Part shown: positions 15,964 through 24,590 of the stretch, in pieces
Numbering within the stretch: position 1 is the stretch's first letter
Layout: each line of letters begins with the position of its first letter
Source of the DNA: Bradyrhizobium septentrionale
GTDB taxonomy: Bacteria > Pseudomonadota > Alphaproteobacteria > Rhizobiales > Xanthobacteraceae
Direction of reading: 5' to 3'
DNA: 64,000 bases
Assembly (NCBI RefSeq): GCF_011516645.4
Contig: NZ_CP088285.1
Span: 8,884,501 to 8,948,500 of the forward strand
Program-made: the position numbers and the translations under genes
Notes under the pieces: model-generated
The model's input: only the letters and a program-made list of their open reading frames with translations
Told to the model about the DNA's origin: nothing
Database searches by the model: none

Positions 15964-17480
15964 CGCCTGAGAGGCTGGCGAGCGTGGTGTAAAGCGCTGA
16001 TGCGGCGTAGGATTCGGTTGCGAAGCCAACCCCATCACCTCAACCGCGAACGCCACGCCCGCCATGACCGACGATACGATTCTGCCCTTCTCGTTTCCAG
16101 CCGTTCACGCCAAGAAAGTCACAGCTGCCTTCGATGGCGGTCGGCTGACCTCGAACGGGGGCGTGATGCTTCTGGCGATGGCCGAGCGGCGTCTCGGCTT
16201 GGCCGACAATTTGGCCCGGGTGTTCCCGGATCGGCGCGATCCGACGCGGGTCGTGCACAGCCTTGTCGATATGTTCCGCGCGCGCATGTTCGCGATCTGC
16301 TGCGGCTACGAGGACGCCGACGACCTCGATCATCTGCGGTCCGATCCCGCATTCAAGCTGGCCTGCGGACGGCTGCCGGACACGGGTCGCGATCTGTGTT
16401 CCCAACCGACGCTGTCGCGGCTGGAGAATGCTCCGCGCCTGCGCGACGTGATCCGACTGACCTACACTTTGGTCGACGCATGGATGGATAGCTACCCGCG
16501 CGAGCCGGCATCCGTCACGCTCGACATCGATGATACCTGCGATGTCGTCCACGGCCATCAGCAGCTCTCGCTGTTCAACGCTCATTATGACGAACGCTGC
16601 TTCCTGCCGATCCACGTCTACGACACGGAGAAGAGCCGGCCCGTGGCGGTCGTGTTGCGGCCCGGCAAGACGCCGGGCGGCGTCGAGGTGCGTGCCCATC
16701 TGCGCCGCCTGATCCGGCATATCCGGACGCGGTGGCACAACACGCGAATTACGTTCCGTGGCGACGGGCACTATGCCCGGCCGGAGGCCATGGCGTGGTG
16801 CGAGACCAACGGCATCGACTACATCTTCGGTCTGTCCGGCACCAAGCCGCTCGCCAGAAAACTCGACGAGGCCGCCGACGACATCCGCACGCGACGCGCC
16901 ATCGAGAACCTGCCGGTTCTGCGTGGCTATACCGAGACGCGCCACAAGGCCAAGTCCTGGGATCGCGAACGGCGTACCGTCGCCCGTATTGAGGCGACGA
17001 TGCTCGGCCTCGACATCCGTTTCGTCGTCACCAGCCTCGATGTCGGCTCGGCCGAGTGGATCTACGACAGCCTGTATTGCGCGCGCGGCCAAGCCGAGAA
17101 TCTGATCAAGCTGCATAAGACACAGCTCGCCTCCGATCGCACCAGCTGCCGTTCGGCGCTCGCCAATCAAGTCCGCCTCGTTCTCCACACCGCCGCTTAT
17201 TGGCTGATGCTGACCGTGCGCGACGCGATTCCCAAAGCCCGGGAATTGGCCACAGCCGAGTTCGCGACGCTGCGTCTTCGTCTCTTGAAACTCGCTGCCC
17301 GTGTCGTCGAGACCACGAGCCGCATTCGCCTTGCGTTTGCCGCGGCATGTCCCGAAGCCGACCTGATCCGCGGCTTGCCAGGCGCGCTGCTGCCGCTCGG
17401 TCCTTGACCGGCGGGGCATCCGCCCCCCGTTCGCCCAACCTACACCTCAAGCGCGTTGCAAAGTACGGGTCGGTCAGGCG
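15964..17480 (+). mobile_element. IS1380-family insertion sequence
   Basis: About 1.5 kb around one transposase gene. The ends share CGCCTGA as an inverted repeat (left CGCCTGAGAGGCTGG, right complement CGCCTGACCGACCCG), each flanked by GTG. The exact duplication length is unsure. Confidence 0.7.
16064..17407 (+). CDS. IS1380-family transposase
   Basis: 447 residues, full length. The start reads FDGGRLTSNGGVMLLAMAER, characteristic of the family. Catalytic Asp motifs follow: SVTLDIDDTCDVVHGHQQLS and FRGDGHYARPEAM. The C-terminal part has YCARGQAENLIKLHKTQLAS with the catalytic Glu. No frameshift is seen, so it may still be active. It likely cut the gene whose rest starts at 17481. Confidence 0.93.
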   Translation: MTDDTILPFSFPAVHAKKVTAAFDGGRLTSNGGVMLLAMAERRLGLADNLARVFPDRRDPTRVVHSLVDMFRARMFAICCGYEDADDLDHLRSDPAFKLACGRLPDTGRDLCSQPTLSRLENAPRLRDVIRLTYTLVDAWMDSYPREPASVTLDIDDTCDVVHGHQQLSLFNAHYDERCFLPIHVYDTEKSRPVAVVLRPGKTPGGVEVRAHLRRLIRHIRTRWHNTRITFRGDGHYARPEAMAWCETNGIDYIFGLSGTKPLARKLDEAADDIRTRRAIENLPVLRGYTETRHKAKSWDRERRTVARIEATMLGLDIRFVVTSLDVGSAEWIYDSLYCARGQAENLIKLHKTQLASDRTSCRSALANQVRLVLHTAAYWLMLTVRDAIPKARELATAEFATLRLRLLKLAARVVETTSRIRLAFAAACPEADLIRGLPGALLPLGP

Positions 17481-17789
17481 GTGAAAAGCCGAAGGCAATC
17501 CCGCGCGCCTCGTCAGAGCAGATGTGCGGCCACATCAAGCGGACTAAAAAACGCACTCTCACGAATAGGACGGGCTAAAGAGACTGCCAACTTGCGCGCC
17601 GAAGTTAAGAAGCGCATTGCCCAGATCGAAAGTATGACGCTAGTCCAGATTCAACGGGTCATGATGGATTGTATGTCCGAGCGGTCTGCTGGCAGGATGA
17701 CGGCATGTGAGGGCAATGCGTTGCGCCACGCGCTGAACAAACGGGTCGGCATTCTCGGACGAGACCTTGTCGCGACGCGGGAGAGCTAA
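17481..17789 (+). CDS. Hypothetical protein, possibly truncated by IS1380
   Basis: The frame starts at the IS border with GTG, which is probably accidental. The body is helical and basic (NLRAEVKKRIAQIESMTLVQ, then CEGNALRHALNKRVGILGRD). An ATG at 17633 is an alternative start. The sequence looks real, but no family is recognised. Confidence 0.4.
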   Translation: MKSRRQSRAPRQSRCAATSSGLKNALSRIGRAKETANLRAEVKKRIAQIESMTLVQIQRVMMDCMSERSAGRMTACEGNALRHALNKRVGILGRDLVATRES

Positions 17790-17973
17790 AGCGACAGTGA
17801 GAGGCCGCAATCCCGAAGCCCGCGACGCCCAAAGAAAGAACTCAGAGGTGCGTGGCATATTCGAACAACCACACTTCCGTTCTTATTCAATCCCGGCTCG
17901 CATTTGTATTGGCCTTGCGGTCTTAAGCGCCGTCCTGCTGGTCGGGATAATAGTGACGCACGTCGGGCCGTAA
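17767..17973 (+). CDS. Possible small membrane protein (68 aa)
   Basis: A basic N-terminus (SRRGRAKATVRGRN) is followed by one membrane helix (ICIGLAVLSAVLLVGIIVTH). It overlaps the previous frame by 23 bp. The hydrophobic segment is the only support. Confidence 0.35.
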   Translation: MSRRGRAKATVRGRNPEARDAQRKNSEVRGIFEQPHFRSYSIPARICIGLAVLSAVLLVGIIVTHVGP

Positions 17974-18055
17974 GGCTGCTCGCCGTATCCTCACTTGGTT
18001 GATTGGGGATTTGCTGTGATGCCGTTCTGCCGCTGGAGACGAATAGGAGTGAGCC

Positions 18056-18159
18056 ATGACTCGCCGCATTACCTGCATTATCAAGCTGCCTAACCATCAA
18101 GACCGCCATCGGCGTATTCAAGCAGTCGGTGGTTCAGGATGGCAAGACTCGGAAGAAAC
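18056..18159 (+). pseudogene. DUF3892-like gene, N-terminal piece split by IS66
   Basis: ATG after TAGGAG, reading TRRITCIIKLPNHQDRHRRI up to the IS66 border. It ends in the 8-bp target GAAGAAAC. Joined to 23911-24073, it gives one uninterrupted frame of 88 residues. Confidence 0.85.
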
Positions 18160-18296
18160 GTGAGCGTCACGAGAGGATCACGGGTGCCTGGGCTTGACTT
18201 GCGCGGAATGCTCTGGATAGCGCGGTCGGGATGATTGACGCCGCCGGCGCGCGGTGATGGGTTGATCCCGGTTCGGAGCGGGCAACGGGGATCAGA

Positions 18297-18734
18297 ATGA
18301 CCAGCGAGTCGCAGCTGCGCGAGAAGCTTCGGAAGATCGAGGCGTTGTTCGTGGGGGCCGGAACTGCTGGTGAGCGCCTTGCAGCGGAAGCCGCGCTGCA
18401 GCGGGTGCGGGCCCGGGTCGAGGAACTTGCTCGCCACGATCCACCGATCGAACAGCAATTCTCACTTCCCGACCAGTGGTCTCGGCACCTGTTTCTGGCG
18501 CTTTGCCGCCGATATGGGCTGCGGCCGTTTCGTTATCGCCGACAGCGACGTAACACGGTGATGGTCCGTGCGTCACGGGGCTTCGTTGATCGAGTCCTGC
18601 TGCCCGAGTTCACCGAGCTGGAGGGTGCGCTGCAAGTGTATCTGCACGAGGTAACGCTGCGCGTGATCCGCGAAGAGATCTACGACGACGCCAGCGATGC
18701 GCAGGAAGTTCCCGACGCCGTGCCGTCGAACTGA
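18297..18734 (+). CDS. Passenger protein inside the outer IS66 (145 aa)
   Basis: It lies between the left end of the element and tnpC and converges on it; its stop directly abuts the tnpC stop. The sequence begins with a helix like DUF2786 (LREKLRKIEALFVGAGTAGE, then LAAEAALQRVRARVEELARH). A basic core follows (CRRYGLRPFRYRRQRRNTVM), then an acidic end. A nucleic-acid-binding role fits the basic patch but is not shown. Being inside the inverted repeats, it moves with the IS. Confidence 0.75.
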   Translation: MTSESQLREKLRKIEALFVGAGTAGERLAAEAALQRVRARVEELARHDPPIEQQFSLPDQWSRHLFLALCRRYGLRPFRYRRQRRNTVMVRASRGFVDRVLLPEFTELEGALQVYLHEVTLRVIREEIYDDASDAQEVPDAVPSN

Positions 18735-20363
18735 TCAAGCGGCGAGCTTTGGCTCCGAACCATCGCGCTCGGCTTTCCAATTCCACGGCAGCAGCGTGTT
18801 CAGCTGATTGATCTTGGTACGTCCGGAGACGATGCGCTCGAGAACATCAGTAAAATAGTGCCGTGGGTCGATGTCGTGAAGCTTTGCGGAGTTGATGAGT
18901 GATGCGAGAGTGGCCCAGGTTTCGGCGCCGCCCTCACTGCCTGCGAACAGATAGTTTTTCTTTCCCAGCCCGATCGGCTTGATGCTGCGTTCGACCGTAT
19001 TGCTGTCGATCTCGATGCGCCCATCATCGATGAATCGCGTCAGGCCATCCCAATGGTTGAGGGTGTAGCGGATCGCCTTGCCAAGGCCGGATTTCTTCGA
19101 GACTTCCAGCAGTCGCGCCTCGAGCCAGGGCTTGAAGTCCTCGATCAGCGGTCTGGTGTCGGATTGTCGCACCGCAGCTCGCTGCGTCGCCGGCAAACCG
19201 CGAATGCGATCCTCAATGGCGTAGAACATCGCGATCCGCTGCAGCGCTTCCGCGGCAATCGGCGATTTCGTCGCGATGTGGACGTCCCAGAACTTCCGCC
19301 GCGCATGCGCGAAGCAGAACGCCAGTTGTACCAGACGGCCGCCGTTTTTAATCAGCCCCTTGTACCCGGCGTAGCCGTCGACCTGCAGGATGCCGTCGTA
19401 GTCTCCAAACAGCTGCCTGGCGCGGATTGCCTTGCGATCCTCGGCGAACACGTAGACTACTGCCGGCGGCGCCGGGCCGCCCCACGGGCGGTCGTCGGTG
19501 GCGATCGCCCAGAACTGGCAGACTTTGGTTCTGCCACGGCCGGGATCGAGAACTGGCAGCGGCGTCTCGTCGGCAAACAGCCGCGGGTAGGACATCACTG
19601 CGCGGCGCAACAGCGCGTGAAGCGGCTTCAGCCACCAGGCGACGCGGCCCATCCACGAGGCCAGCGTTTGCCGGTCGAGCGTGATGCCTTGGGCGGCAAA
19701 CATCTGTTCCTGGCGATACAGCGGCAGCTGGTAGCCGTATTTCATCACCGCGACGTGGGCCAGCAAGGCTTCCGTCACCATTCCACCGTCGATCGCCTGG
19801 GCCGGCGCGGGTGCCTGCAGAACACCCTGGCGGCATCCCCGGCAGCCGTACCGTGGACGCATGATGCGCTTGACCCGGTACTGCATCGGAATGACGTCGA
19901 AGGCTTCCTTGACGGTCTCCCCGATCTTGTGCAGCTGCTCGCCGCAGCAAGGGCAGATGTGGCTCTCGATATCGATCACGACATCGATGCGCGGCAAATG
20001 CTCCGGAAGCTTCCCCCGGTTGCGTCGCGCCGGTCGCTTTCCACGGCCCTCCGCTCCGTCAGGCAGCCTGCCTCCGGTCACGTCGTCGTTGGCGGCGGCA
20101 CGAACCGCCTGTGCCCTGATGGTGAAGAGAGACAGCTGTCCGATATCCAGTGTCTCGGAGCGCGGACCGAAGATCGTGCGCTTGTACTGGGACAGGATCA
20201 TCAGGAGCTTGTCGTTCTCCTGGATCGCAGCGTCGCGTTGGGCGATCGCTGCATCACGCTCGGTCGCCAGCGTGCTGCATTCCTCCGACAACGCCGCAAG
20301 CCGTGACGATAGCGTCATCACGGCTTGTCGGAGCAATGCTGGATCGGAAGGCAAATCACTCAT
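18735..20363 (-). CDS. tnpC: IS66 transposase TnpC, outer element
   Basis: 542 residues from ATG 20363. An N-terminal coiled coil is followed by FGPRSETLD and a zinc finger (CPCCGEQLHKIGE, CRGCRQG). The DDE core has LFADETPLPVLDPGRGRTK, ILQVDGYAGYKGLI and later SNTVERSIKPIGLGKKNYLF. The C-terminal tail is RTKINQLNTLLPWNW. Its own upstream partners tnpA and tnpB lie beyond the inserted second IS66, so normal co-expression is broken. Confidence 0.95.
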   Translation of the reverse strand: MSDLPSDPALLRQAVMTLSSRLAALSEECSTLATERDAAIAQRDAAIQENDKLLMILSQYKRTIFGPRSETLDIGQLSLFTIRAQAVRAAANDDVTGGRLPDGAEGRGKRPARRNRGKLPEHLPRIDVVIDIESHICPCCGEQLHKIGETVKEAFDVIPMQYRVKRIMRPRYGCRGCRQGVLQAPAPAQAIDGGMVTEALLAHVAVMKYGYQLPLYRQEQMFAAQGITLDRQTLASWMGRVAWWLKPLHALLRRAVMSYPRLFADETPLPVLDPGRGRTKVCQFWAIATDDRPWGGPAPPAVVYVFAEDRKAIRARQLFGDYDGILQVDGYAGYKGLIKNGGRLVQLAFCFAHARRKFWDVHIATKSPIAAEALQRIAMFYAIEDRIRGLPATQRAAVRQSDTRPLIEDFKPWLEARLLEVSKKSGLGKAIRYTLNHWDGLTRFIDDGRIEIDSNTVERSIKPIGLGKKNYLFAGSEGGAETWATLASLINSAKLHDIDPRHYFTDVLERIVSGRTKINQLNTLLPWNWKAERDGSEPKLAA

Positions 20364-20460
20364 GCAGAGCGATTCTACAACAACTCCGCATGAGTGACGA
20401 ACGTATCCGTCCGAGGGCGGCCGTCTTGCGAGTTTTTCCGATCTGTAGCTGACTGTCCTT

Positions 20461-20856
20461 ATGGACGGACATAAGGACAGTGCGGTGCTGAGCCGCATGG
20501 ATTTGGTGGAGACCGGTCGGCGGCGACGCTGGACGCGTGCGGAGAAGCTCAGAATCGTAGAGGAGAGCTTCTCGGGGCCACGACTGGTGTCGGCGACGGC
20601 TCGCCGGTATGGGATATCACGTCAGCTTCTGCTGAGCTGGCGCAAGGCTTGGACCTGTCATGATCCGGCCGAAGAGGATTCGATCGGCCCGACATTCGTC
20701 CCTGCGATAGTTGCGGCAAGTACGCCGCCAACGACGGAAGCTGTCGAGACAGGTCAGATCGAAATCGTGAGCCCTCAGGGGCTGCGCGTGGTCTTCGGCC
20801 CCGGTGCGGATATCGAGGCGGTCGTTCGAATTGCTCGGGGCCTGGCGCGCCGATGA
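20461..20856 (+). CDS. tnpA: IS66 accessory protein TnpA, inner element
   Basis: 131 residues with the IS66 helix-turn-helix: RRRWTRAEKLRIVEESFSGP, then SATARRYGISRQLLLSWRKA. The C-terminal part ends VVFGPGADIEAVVRIARGLA. Its stop overlaps the tnpB start (ATGA), the usual coupling. Confidence 0.93.
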   Translation: MDGHKDSAVLSRMDLVETGRRRRWTRAEKLRIVEESFSGPRLVSATARRYGISRQLLLSWRKAWTCHDPAEEDSIGPTFVPAIVAASTPPTTEAVETGQIEIVSPQGLRVVFGPGADIEAVVRIARGLARR

Positions 20857-21200
20857 TCCCGATCCCGACGGGCGTGCGGGTGTGGCTGGCGACGGGCCAT
20901 ACCGACATGCGGTGCGGCTTTCCGAGCCTGGCTCTGCGCGTGCAGGAAGTGCTCAAGCGCGACGCCATGGGCGGCGGTCTTTTCTGCTTCCGGGGCAAAC
21001 GCGGTGATCTATTGAAGGTCATTTGGCACGATGGCCAGGGCGCCTGCTTGTTCACCAAAAGACTCGAGAGAGGCAGGTTCATCTGGCCATCGGTTGCTGG
21101 TGAATCGGTAACGATCTCTCCGGCGCAGTTGAGCTATCTGTTGTCCGGGATCGATTGGCGCAACCCTCAAGAAACCCAGCGTCCGACGCGGGTCGGATAG
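20853..21200 (+). CDS. tnpB: IS66 protein TnpB, inner element
   Basis: 115 residues with the family core: TGVRVWLATGHTDMRCGFPS, then GLFCFRGKRGDLLKVIWHDG and LERGRFIWPS. It ends LLSGIDWRNPQ. It overlaps tnpA by 4 bp. TnpB is required for IS66 transposition by an unknown mechanism. Confidence 0.93.
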   Translation: MIPIPTGVRVWLATGHTDMRCGFPSLALRVQEVLKRDAMGGGLFCFRGKRGDLLKVIWHDGQGACLFTKRLERGRFIWPSVAGESVTISPAQLSYLLSGIDWRNPQETQRPTRVG

Positions 21201-21246
21201 TCGTTTTACGGTTTGAATCTGCTGCTCGATCTGATTCAATGGCTCC

Positions 21247-22920
21247 ATGATATCGAAGCCGGATGATCTTCCATCGGACCTTGTCAGTGCCCTGGCGGCG
21301 CTGCAGGCCGAGCGTGAGGCGCGACAGAAAGCCGAGGCGAAGGCCGCCAACTGGCAGGCGCAAGCCGCGAATGCGCAGGCGAAACTGTCGGATACCGAGG
21401 CGCTGATCGCTCATCTCGAGTTGCGCATCGAGAAGCTGAAACGCGAACTGCACGGGCAGCGATCCGAGCGCTCGGCACGGCTGCTCGAGCAGTTGGAGTT
21501 GGAGCTCGAAGAACTCGTCACCACGGCGAGCGAGGATGAGCTTGCCGCACAGGCCGCAGCGGCGAAGACGCAGAACGTCCGCCCCTTCATGCGCAAGCGG
21601 CCGGTGCGCAAGCCATGGCCTGACGATATCGAACGCGAGCGCGTCGTCATTGAGACTCCAACGACCTGCGCCTGCTGCGGTGGATCGCGGCTGGCGAAGA
21701 TCGGTGAGGATGTGACCAAGACGCTGGAGGAGATCCCGCGCCGCTTCAAGCTGATCGAGACGGTACGCGAGAAGTTCACCTGCCGCGATTGCGAGAAGAT
21801 CAGCCAGCCGCCCGCGCCGTTCCATGCCACGCCGCGCGGCTTCATCGGCCCACAATTGCTGGCGACGATCCTGTTCGACAAGTTCGGCATGCATATCCCG
21901 CTCAACCGCCAGAGTGCGCGCTTTAAGGCCGAGGGGATCGACCTGCCGTTGTCGACGCTGGCCGACCAGGTCGGCCACGGGACCTTCGCCGTCATGCCGC
22001 TCTTCCACTTGATCGAACGCCACGTGCTCGCTGCCGAGCGCCTTCATGGCGACGACACCACCATCCGTATTCTGGCGAAGGGCAAGTGCACGACCGGGCG
22101 GATCTGGACTTATGTGCGGGATGACCGGCCGTTCGCCGGGCCTGCGCCGCCGGCAGCGGTCTATTACGCCTCGAGCGACCGACGAGGCGAGCATCCACAG
22201 AGACATCTGGCCGCCTTCGCCGGCATCTTGCAGGCGGATTGCTACAGCGGCTTCGAGCCGCTGTTCGACCCGCAGAAGAAGGCGCTGCCGATTACGCCGG
22301 CGTTTTGCGTGGCCCATGCGCGGCGGGGCTTCTTCGAGCTGGCTGATATCGAGAAAAATGCTCGGGAAGGCAAGAAAGGCAAACCGGTCTCCCCGATCGC
22401 GCTGGAGGCTGTCAGACGCCTCGATACGTTGTTCGAGATCGAGCGCGCCATCAACGGCCGCGGTGCCGGCGAGCGGCGTGCCGCTCGCCAGGAACAGAGT
22501 AAGTCACTTCTCGAGGACATGCATGCCTGGCTGCTCCGCGAGCGCGAAACCCTCTCGCGTTCCTCCGAGGTCCTGAAGCCGATTAACTACATGCTCAGGC
22601 GCTGGGACGGCTTCGCCCGCTTCCTCGACGACGGCAGGATCTGCTTGACCAACAATTGCGCTGAGCGCGCATTGAGAGGCATCGCCTTGGGAAGGCGCAA
22701 CTGGACCTTCGCCGGCAGCCAACGCGGCGCCGACCGTGCCGCCATCATGCTGACGATGATCACGACCTGTCGCCTCAACGACGTCGATCCCAAGGCCTGG
22801 CTCGCCGACGTCCTGGCCCGTATCGCCGATCATCCCGCATCGCGTCTGCACGAGCTCTTGCCCTGGGAATGGAAGCTCCTGCGCCAGGCCGACAAGCCAG
22901 CCAATCAGCAGGCCGCCTGA
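21247..22920 (+). CDS. tnpC: IS66 transposase TnpC, inner element
   Basis: 557 residues. The N-terminal coiled coil is LQAEREARQKAEAKAANWQA. Next come LHGQRSERSARLLEQLELEL, a zinc finger (CACCGGSRLAKIGE, CRDCEK), and the DDE core with LHGDDTTIRILAKGKCTTGR and ILQADCYSGFEPLF. The end part reads NNCAERALRGIALGRRNWTF. Complete, with no stop. Confidence 0.95.
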   Translation: MISKPDDLPSDLVSALAALQAEREARQKAEAKAANWQAQAANAQAKLSDTEALIAHLELRIEKLKRELHGQRSERSARLLEQLELELEELVTTASEDELAAQAAAAKTQNVRPFMRKRPVRKPWPDDIERERVVIETPTTCACCGGSRLAKIGEDVTKTLEEIPRRFKLIETVREKFTCRDCEKISQPPAPFHATPRGFIGPQLLATILFDKFGMHIPLNRQSARFKAEGIDLPLSTLADQVGHGTFAVMPLFHLIERHVLAAERLHGDDTTIRILAKGKCTTGRIWTYVRDDRPFAGPAPPAAVYYASSDRRGEHPQRHLAAFAGILQADCYSGFEPLFDPQKKALPITPAFCVAHARRGFFELADIEKNAREGKKGKPVSPIALEAVRRLDTLFEIERAINGRGAGERRAARQEQSKSLLEDMHAWLLRERETLSRSSEVLKPINYMLRRWDGFARFLDDGRICLTNNCAERALRGIALGRRNWTFAGSQRGADRAAIMLTMITTCRLNDVDPKAWLADVLARIADHPASRLHELLPWEWKLLRQADKPANQQAA

Positions 22921-23027
22921 CCTTCACCCTTCACCCAATGCCATCATAGACCTCGCCGTGCCCGCGCGCATGCGTCAATCAGGCGGCCTCCGTCGTATGC
23001 GTACTGACGAACGACTCTTGATAATGA

Positions 23028-23378
23028 TCAACCAGCTCGCATCGGCTGATCCACAACTCGCATCGGCACACGCTTCCAGTCCGAGCCATCGAGCAGCACC
23101 GAGAGCTGAGCATGAGATAGCGACATGACGCCTTCCTTGATCGGCGGCCAGGTGAACTGCCCCTCGATTCTTTTGTAGTAAAGGACAAGGCCGCTTCCAT
23201 CCCAAGTCAGGATCTTCACGCGATCTCGGCGCTTGGAGCGGAAGACATAAAGTCCGCCGTCGAACGGATCGGCTCCAAAGGCCTCGCTCACCAGCATCGC
23301 CAGCGAGTCCATGCCGCGGCGGAAATCGACCGGCTGCGTCGCAATCCAGATCGACAACCCAGCTCGAAGCCCGATCAT
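23028..23378 (-). CDS. tnpB: IS66 protein TnpB, outer element
   Basis: Starts ATG 23378 in a 4-bp overlap with tnpA. The core is IATQPVDFRRGMDSLAMLVS, then GLYVFRSKRRDRVKILTWDG and IEGQFTWPPIKEG. About 117 residues, full length. The inner IS66 begins 23 bp after its stop. Confidence 0.92.
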   Translation of the reverse strand: MIGLRAGLSIWIATQPVDFRRGMDSLAMLVSEAFGADPFDGGLYVFRSKRRDRVKILTWDGSGLVLYYKRIEGQFTWPPIKEGVMSLSHAQLSVLLDGSDWKRVPMRVVDQPMRAG

Positions 23379-23818
23379 CGACCAACCGTCCCGACCGCCG
23401 CCAGCACCTCGCACAGTGCCTCCCGGTCGACTGTCCCCCTGACACGGATGCGAATCGCGCCGACCTCGATCTCGATCGCCGCCTGCTCCTCACTCGGGCG
23501 CCCACAGCCGGTGATCGCGACCGGCACAAAGCCAGGTGGCATGCCTCTGTCCCCGCGCTCCGCGACCTGCGCCCGCGTAGCCTGGCGACGCCAGAGAAAC
23601 AACAGGCTTGGACTGATGTCGTGTCGCCGCGCCACTGCGGACACGCTTGCACCCGGCGCAAAACTCTCCGCAACAATCGCCGCCTTCGCATCGGTCGACC
23701 AGCGCCGACGTCGGCCCGTCCCGGTGATGATCTCGACACGCTGCAGCGTGTCGGCGCCGTGTTCGAGGATAGGCATATGCCTATCCTTATCGCTATCCTT
23801 ACGACTATCCTTTGACAT
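23375..23818 (-). CDS. tnpA: IS66 accessory protein TnpA, outer element
   Basis: Contains RRRRWSTDAKAAIVAESFAP and then SAVARRHDISPSLLFLWRRQ, the IS66 HTH region. The N-terminal part is highly charged (MSKDSRKDSDKDRHM). A start at 23839 is also open. The right terminal repeat of the element lies about 85 bp upstream. Confidence 0.9.
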   Translation of the reverse strand: MSKDSRKDSDKDRHMPILEHGADTLQRVEIITGTGRRRRWSTDAKAAIVAESFAPGASVSAVARRHDISPSLLFLWRRQATRAQVAERGDRGMPPGFVPVAITGCGRPSEEQAAIEIEVGAIRIRVRGTVDREALCEVLAAVGTVGR

Positions 23819-23902
23819 TGTGACCTCGCGACAAACCATTCCGCGAGATCTTCCTAGCCGACCAGATCAACCCTCAGCGCGTGGTCTCCGCATGACGCTC
23901 AC

Positions 23903-24073
23903 GAAGAAACAGCCATTGCAAACGTCAAACGCGACAAAAGCGCTTACGATGTCACTGAGCAGGGCAAGACAGCCAAGGTGATCGTCAAAAAACACGATGG
24001 TCGCGAGTACCTCAAGACCGAGAACGATCGTTTTCTTCCCGATAATCTTCTGAGTCTTCAGGATTGCTCGTGA
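23903..24073 (+). pseudogene. DUF3892-like gene, C-terminal piece split by IS66
   Basis: After the second copy of GAAGAAAC the frame continues AIANVKRDKSAYDVTEQGKT, then VIVKKHDGREYLKTENDRFL and PDNLLSLQDC, the typical end of the DUF3892 family. It matches the frame of 18056-18159 exactly once the element and one target copy are removed (267 bp, 88 codons plus stop). Confidence 0.85.
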
Positions 24074-24102
24074 CCGGCGTGGTCGTAATGTGACTTGAAG
24101 TC

Positions 24103-24381
24103 GTGGTCACACGGGGGCGGCGGTCCGGACCGTTGGCAAGCCTTGAAGTGAGTCACAGAACCGACATCGGTCGCGCTGTGGTACGTCTGCCACTACAATC
24201 TTTTGCCGCACTCAATGAAGCCCCACGCACGACGCCAGCGAAGGCGCTGGGCGTTACGGAGAAGGCTTGGAGCATTGCGCAGCTTGTTGACGCGGCGCTC
24301 TCTGTGGCCCCGGCGCTACCGTCTGAGACGCATCCGGAACGGCGTCGGAAGTTCACGGTAATTGACGGCGGGAAATCCTAG
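24103..24381 (+). CDS. Hypothetical protein, possibly derived from a transposase C-terminus
   Basis: GTG start without a good RBS. The segment TTPAKALGVTEKAWSIAQLV followed by RRRKFTVIDGG resembles the end of IS1-type transposases of Bradyrhizobium (TPAMAAGVTD-W, then RFRVIDGG). It is thus either a remnant or a domesticated tail. It converges with the next gene and overlaps its end by 4 bp. Confidence 0.4.
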   Translation: MVTRGRRSGPLASLEVSHRTDIGRAVVRLPLQSFAALNEAPRTTPAKALGVTEKAWSIAQLVDAALSVAPALPSETHPERRRKFTVIDGGKS

Positions 24382-24578
24382 CGACCGCGATTAGTTCGCG
24401 GCAAGCTCTCGGGTTTATCGCCCCCCTCTCGCTTTAGGAGTCCTTCGCGCCCCAGCTTGAGAGCTTGGAAAACACGTTCGCGGCCCGCCTCAAGCGAAGT
24501 CCGCTGCTCATTTGTCAATTGCTGTGCACCGGGGATGCGGTCCTCGCTATCCCCTTCGGCGAACTTTGCTCGTGTCAT
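24378..24578 (-). CDS. Small charged hypothetical protein (66 aa)
   Basis: GAGGG precedes the ATG, and the gene follows the membrane-GAF gene by 12 bp on the same strand, so they likely form an operon. It is helical (QQLTNEQRTSLEAGRERVFQ) and strongly charged. No family is recognised. Two-gene units of a membrane sensor and a small partner occur in defence systems, but this is only suggestive. Confidence 0.5.
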   Translation of the reverse strand: MTRAKFAEGDSEDRIPGAQQLTNEQRTSLEAGRERVFQALKLGREGLLKREGGDKPESLPRTNRGR

Positions 24579-24590
24579 TTGAGCCCTCGA

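Larger units (their letters stand above)
20403..23004 (+). mobile_element. Inner IS66-family element nested in the outer one
   Basis: Terminal repeats start GTATCCGTCCGAGGGCGG (left) and GTACGCATACGACGGAGG (right, complement). The target TGACGAAC is present at 20395-20402 and 23005-23012. All three genes are intact. It is a different subgroup from the outer element, with only distant protein similarity. Confidence 0.92.
18160..23902 (-). mobile_element. Outer IS66-family element (3.1 kb before a second IS66 entered it)
   Basis: Terminal inverted repeats start GTGAGCGTCACGAGAGG (left) and GTGAGCGTCATGCGGAG (right, complement). The target GAAGAAAC is duplicated at 18152-18159 and 23903-23910. 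It holds tnpA, tnpB and tnpC on the minus strand plus an extra gene in the opposite sense. The second IS66 sits between tnpB and tnpC. Confidence 0.95.

Noticed and set aside
18735..23839. Two complete IS66 elements side by side in opposite orientation
   Set aside because: Target duplications show that one lies within the other; tnpC at 18735 belongs with tnpA and tnpB at 23028-23818.
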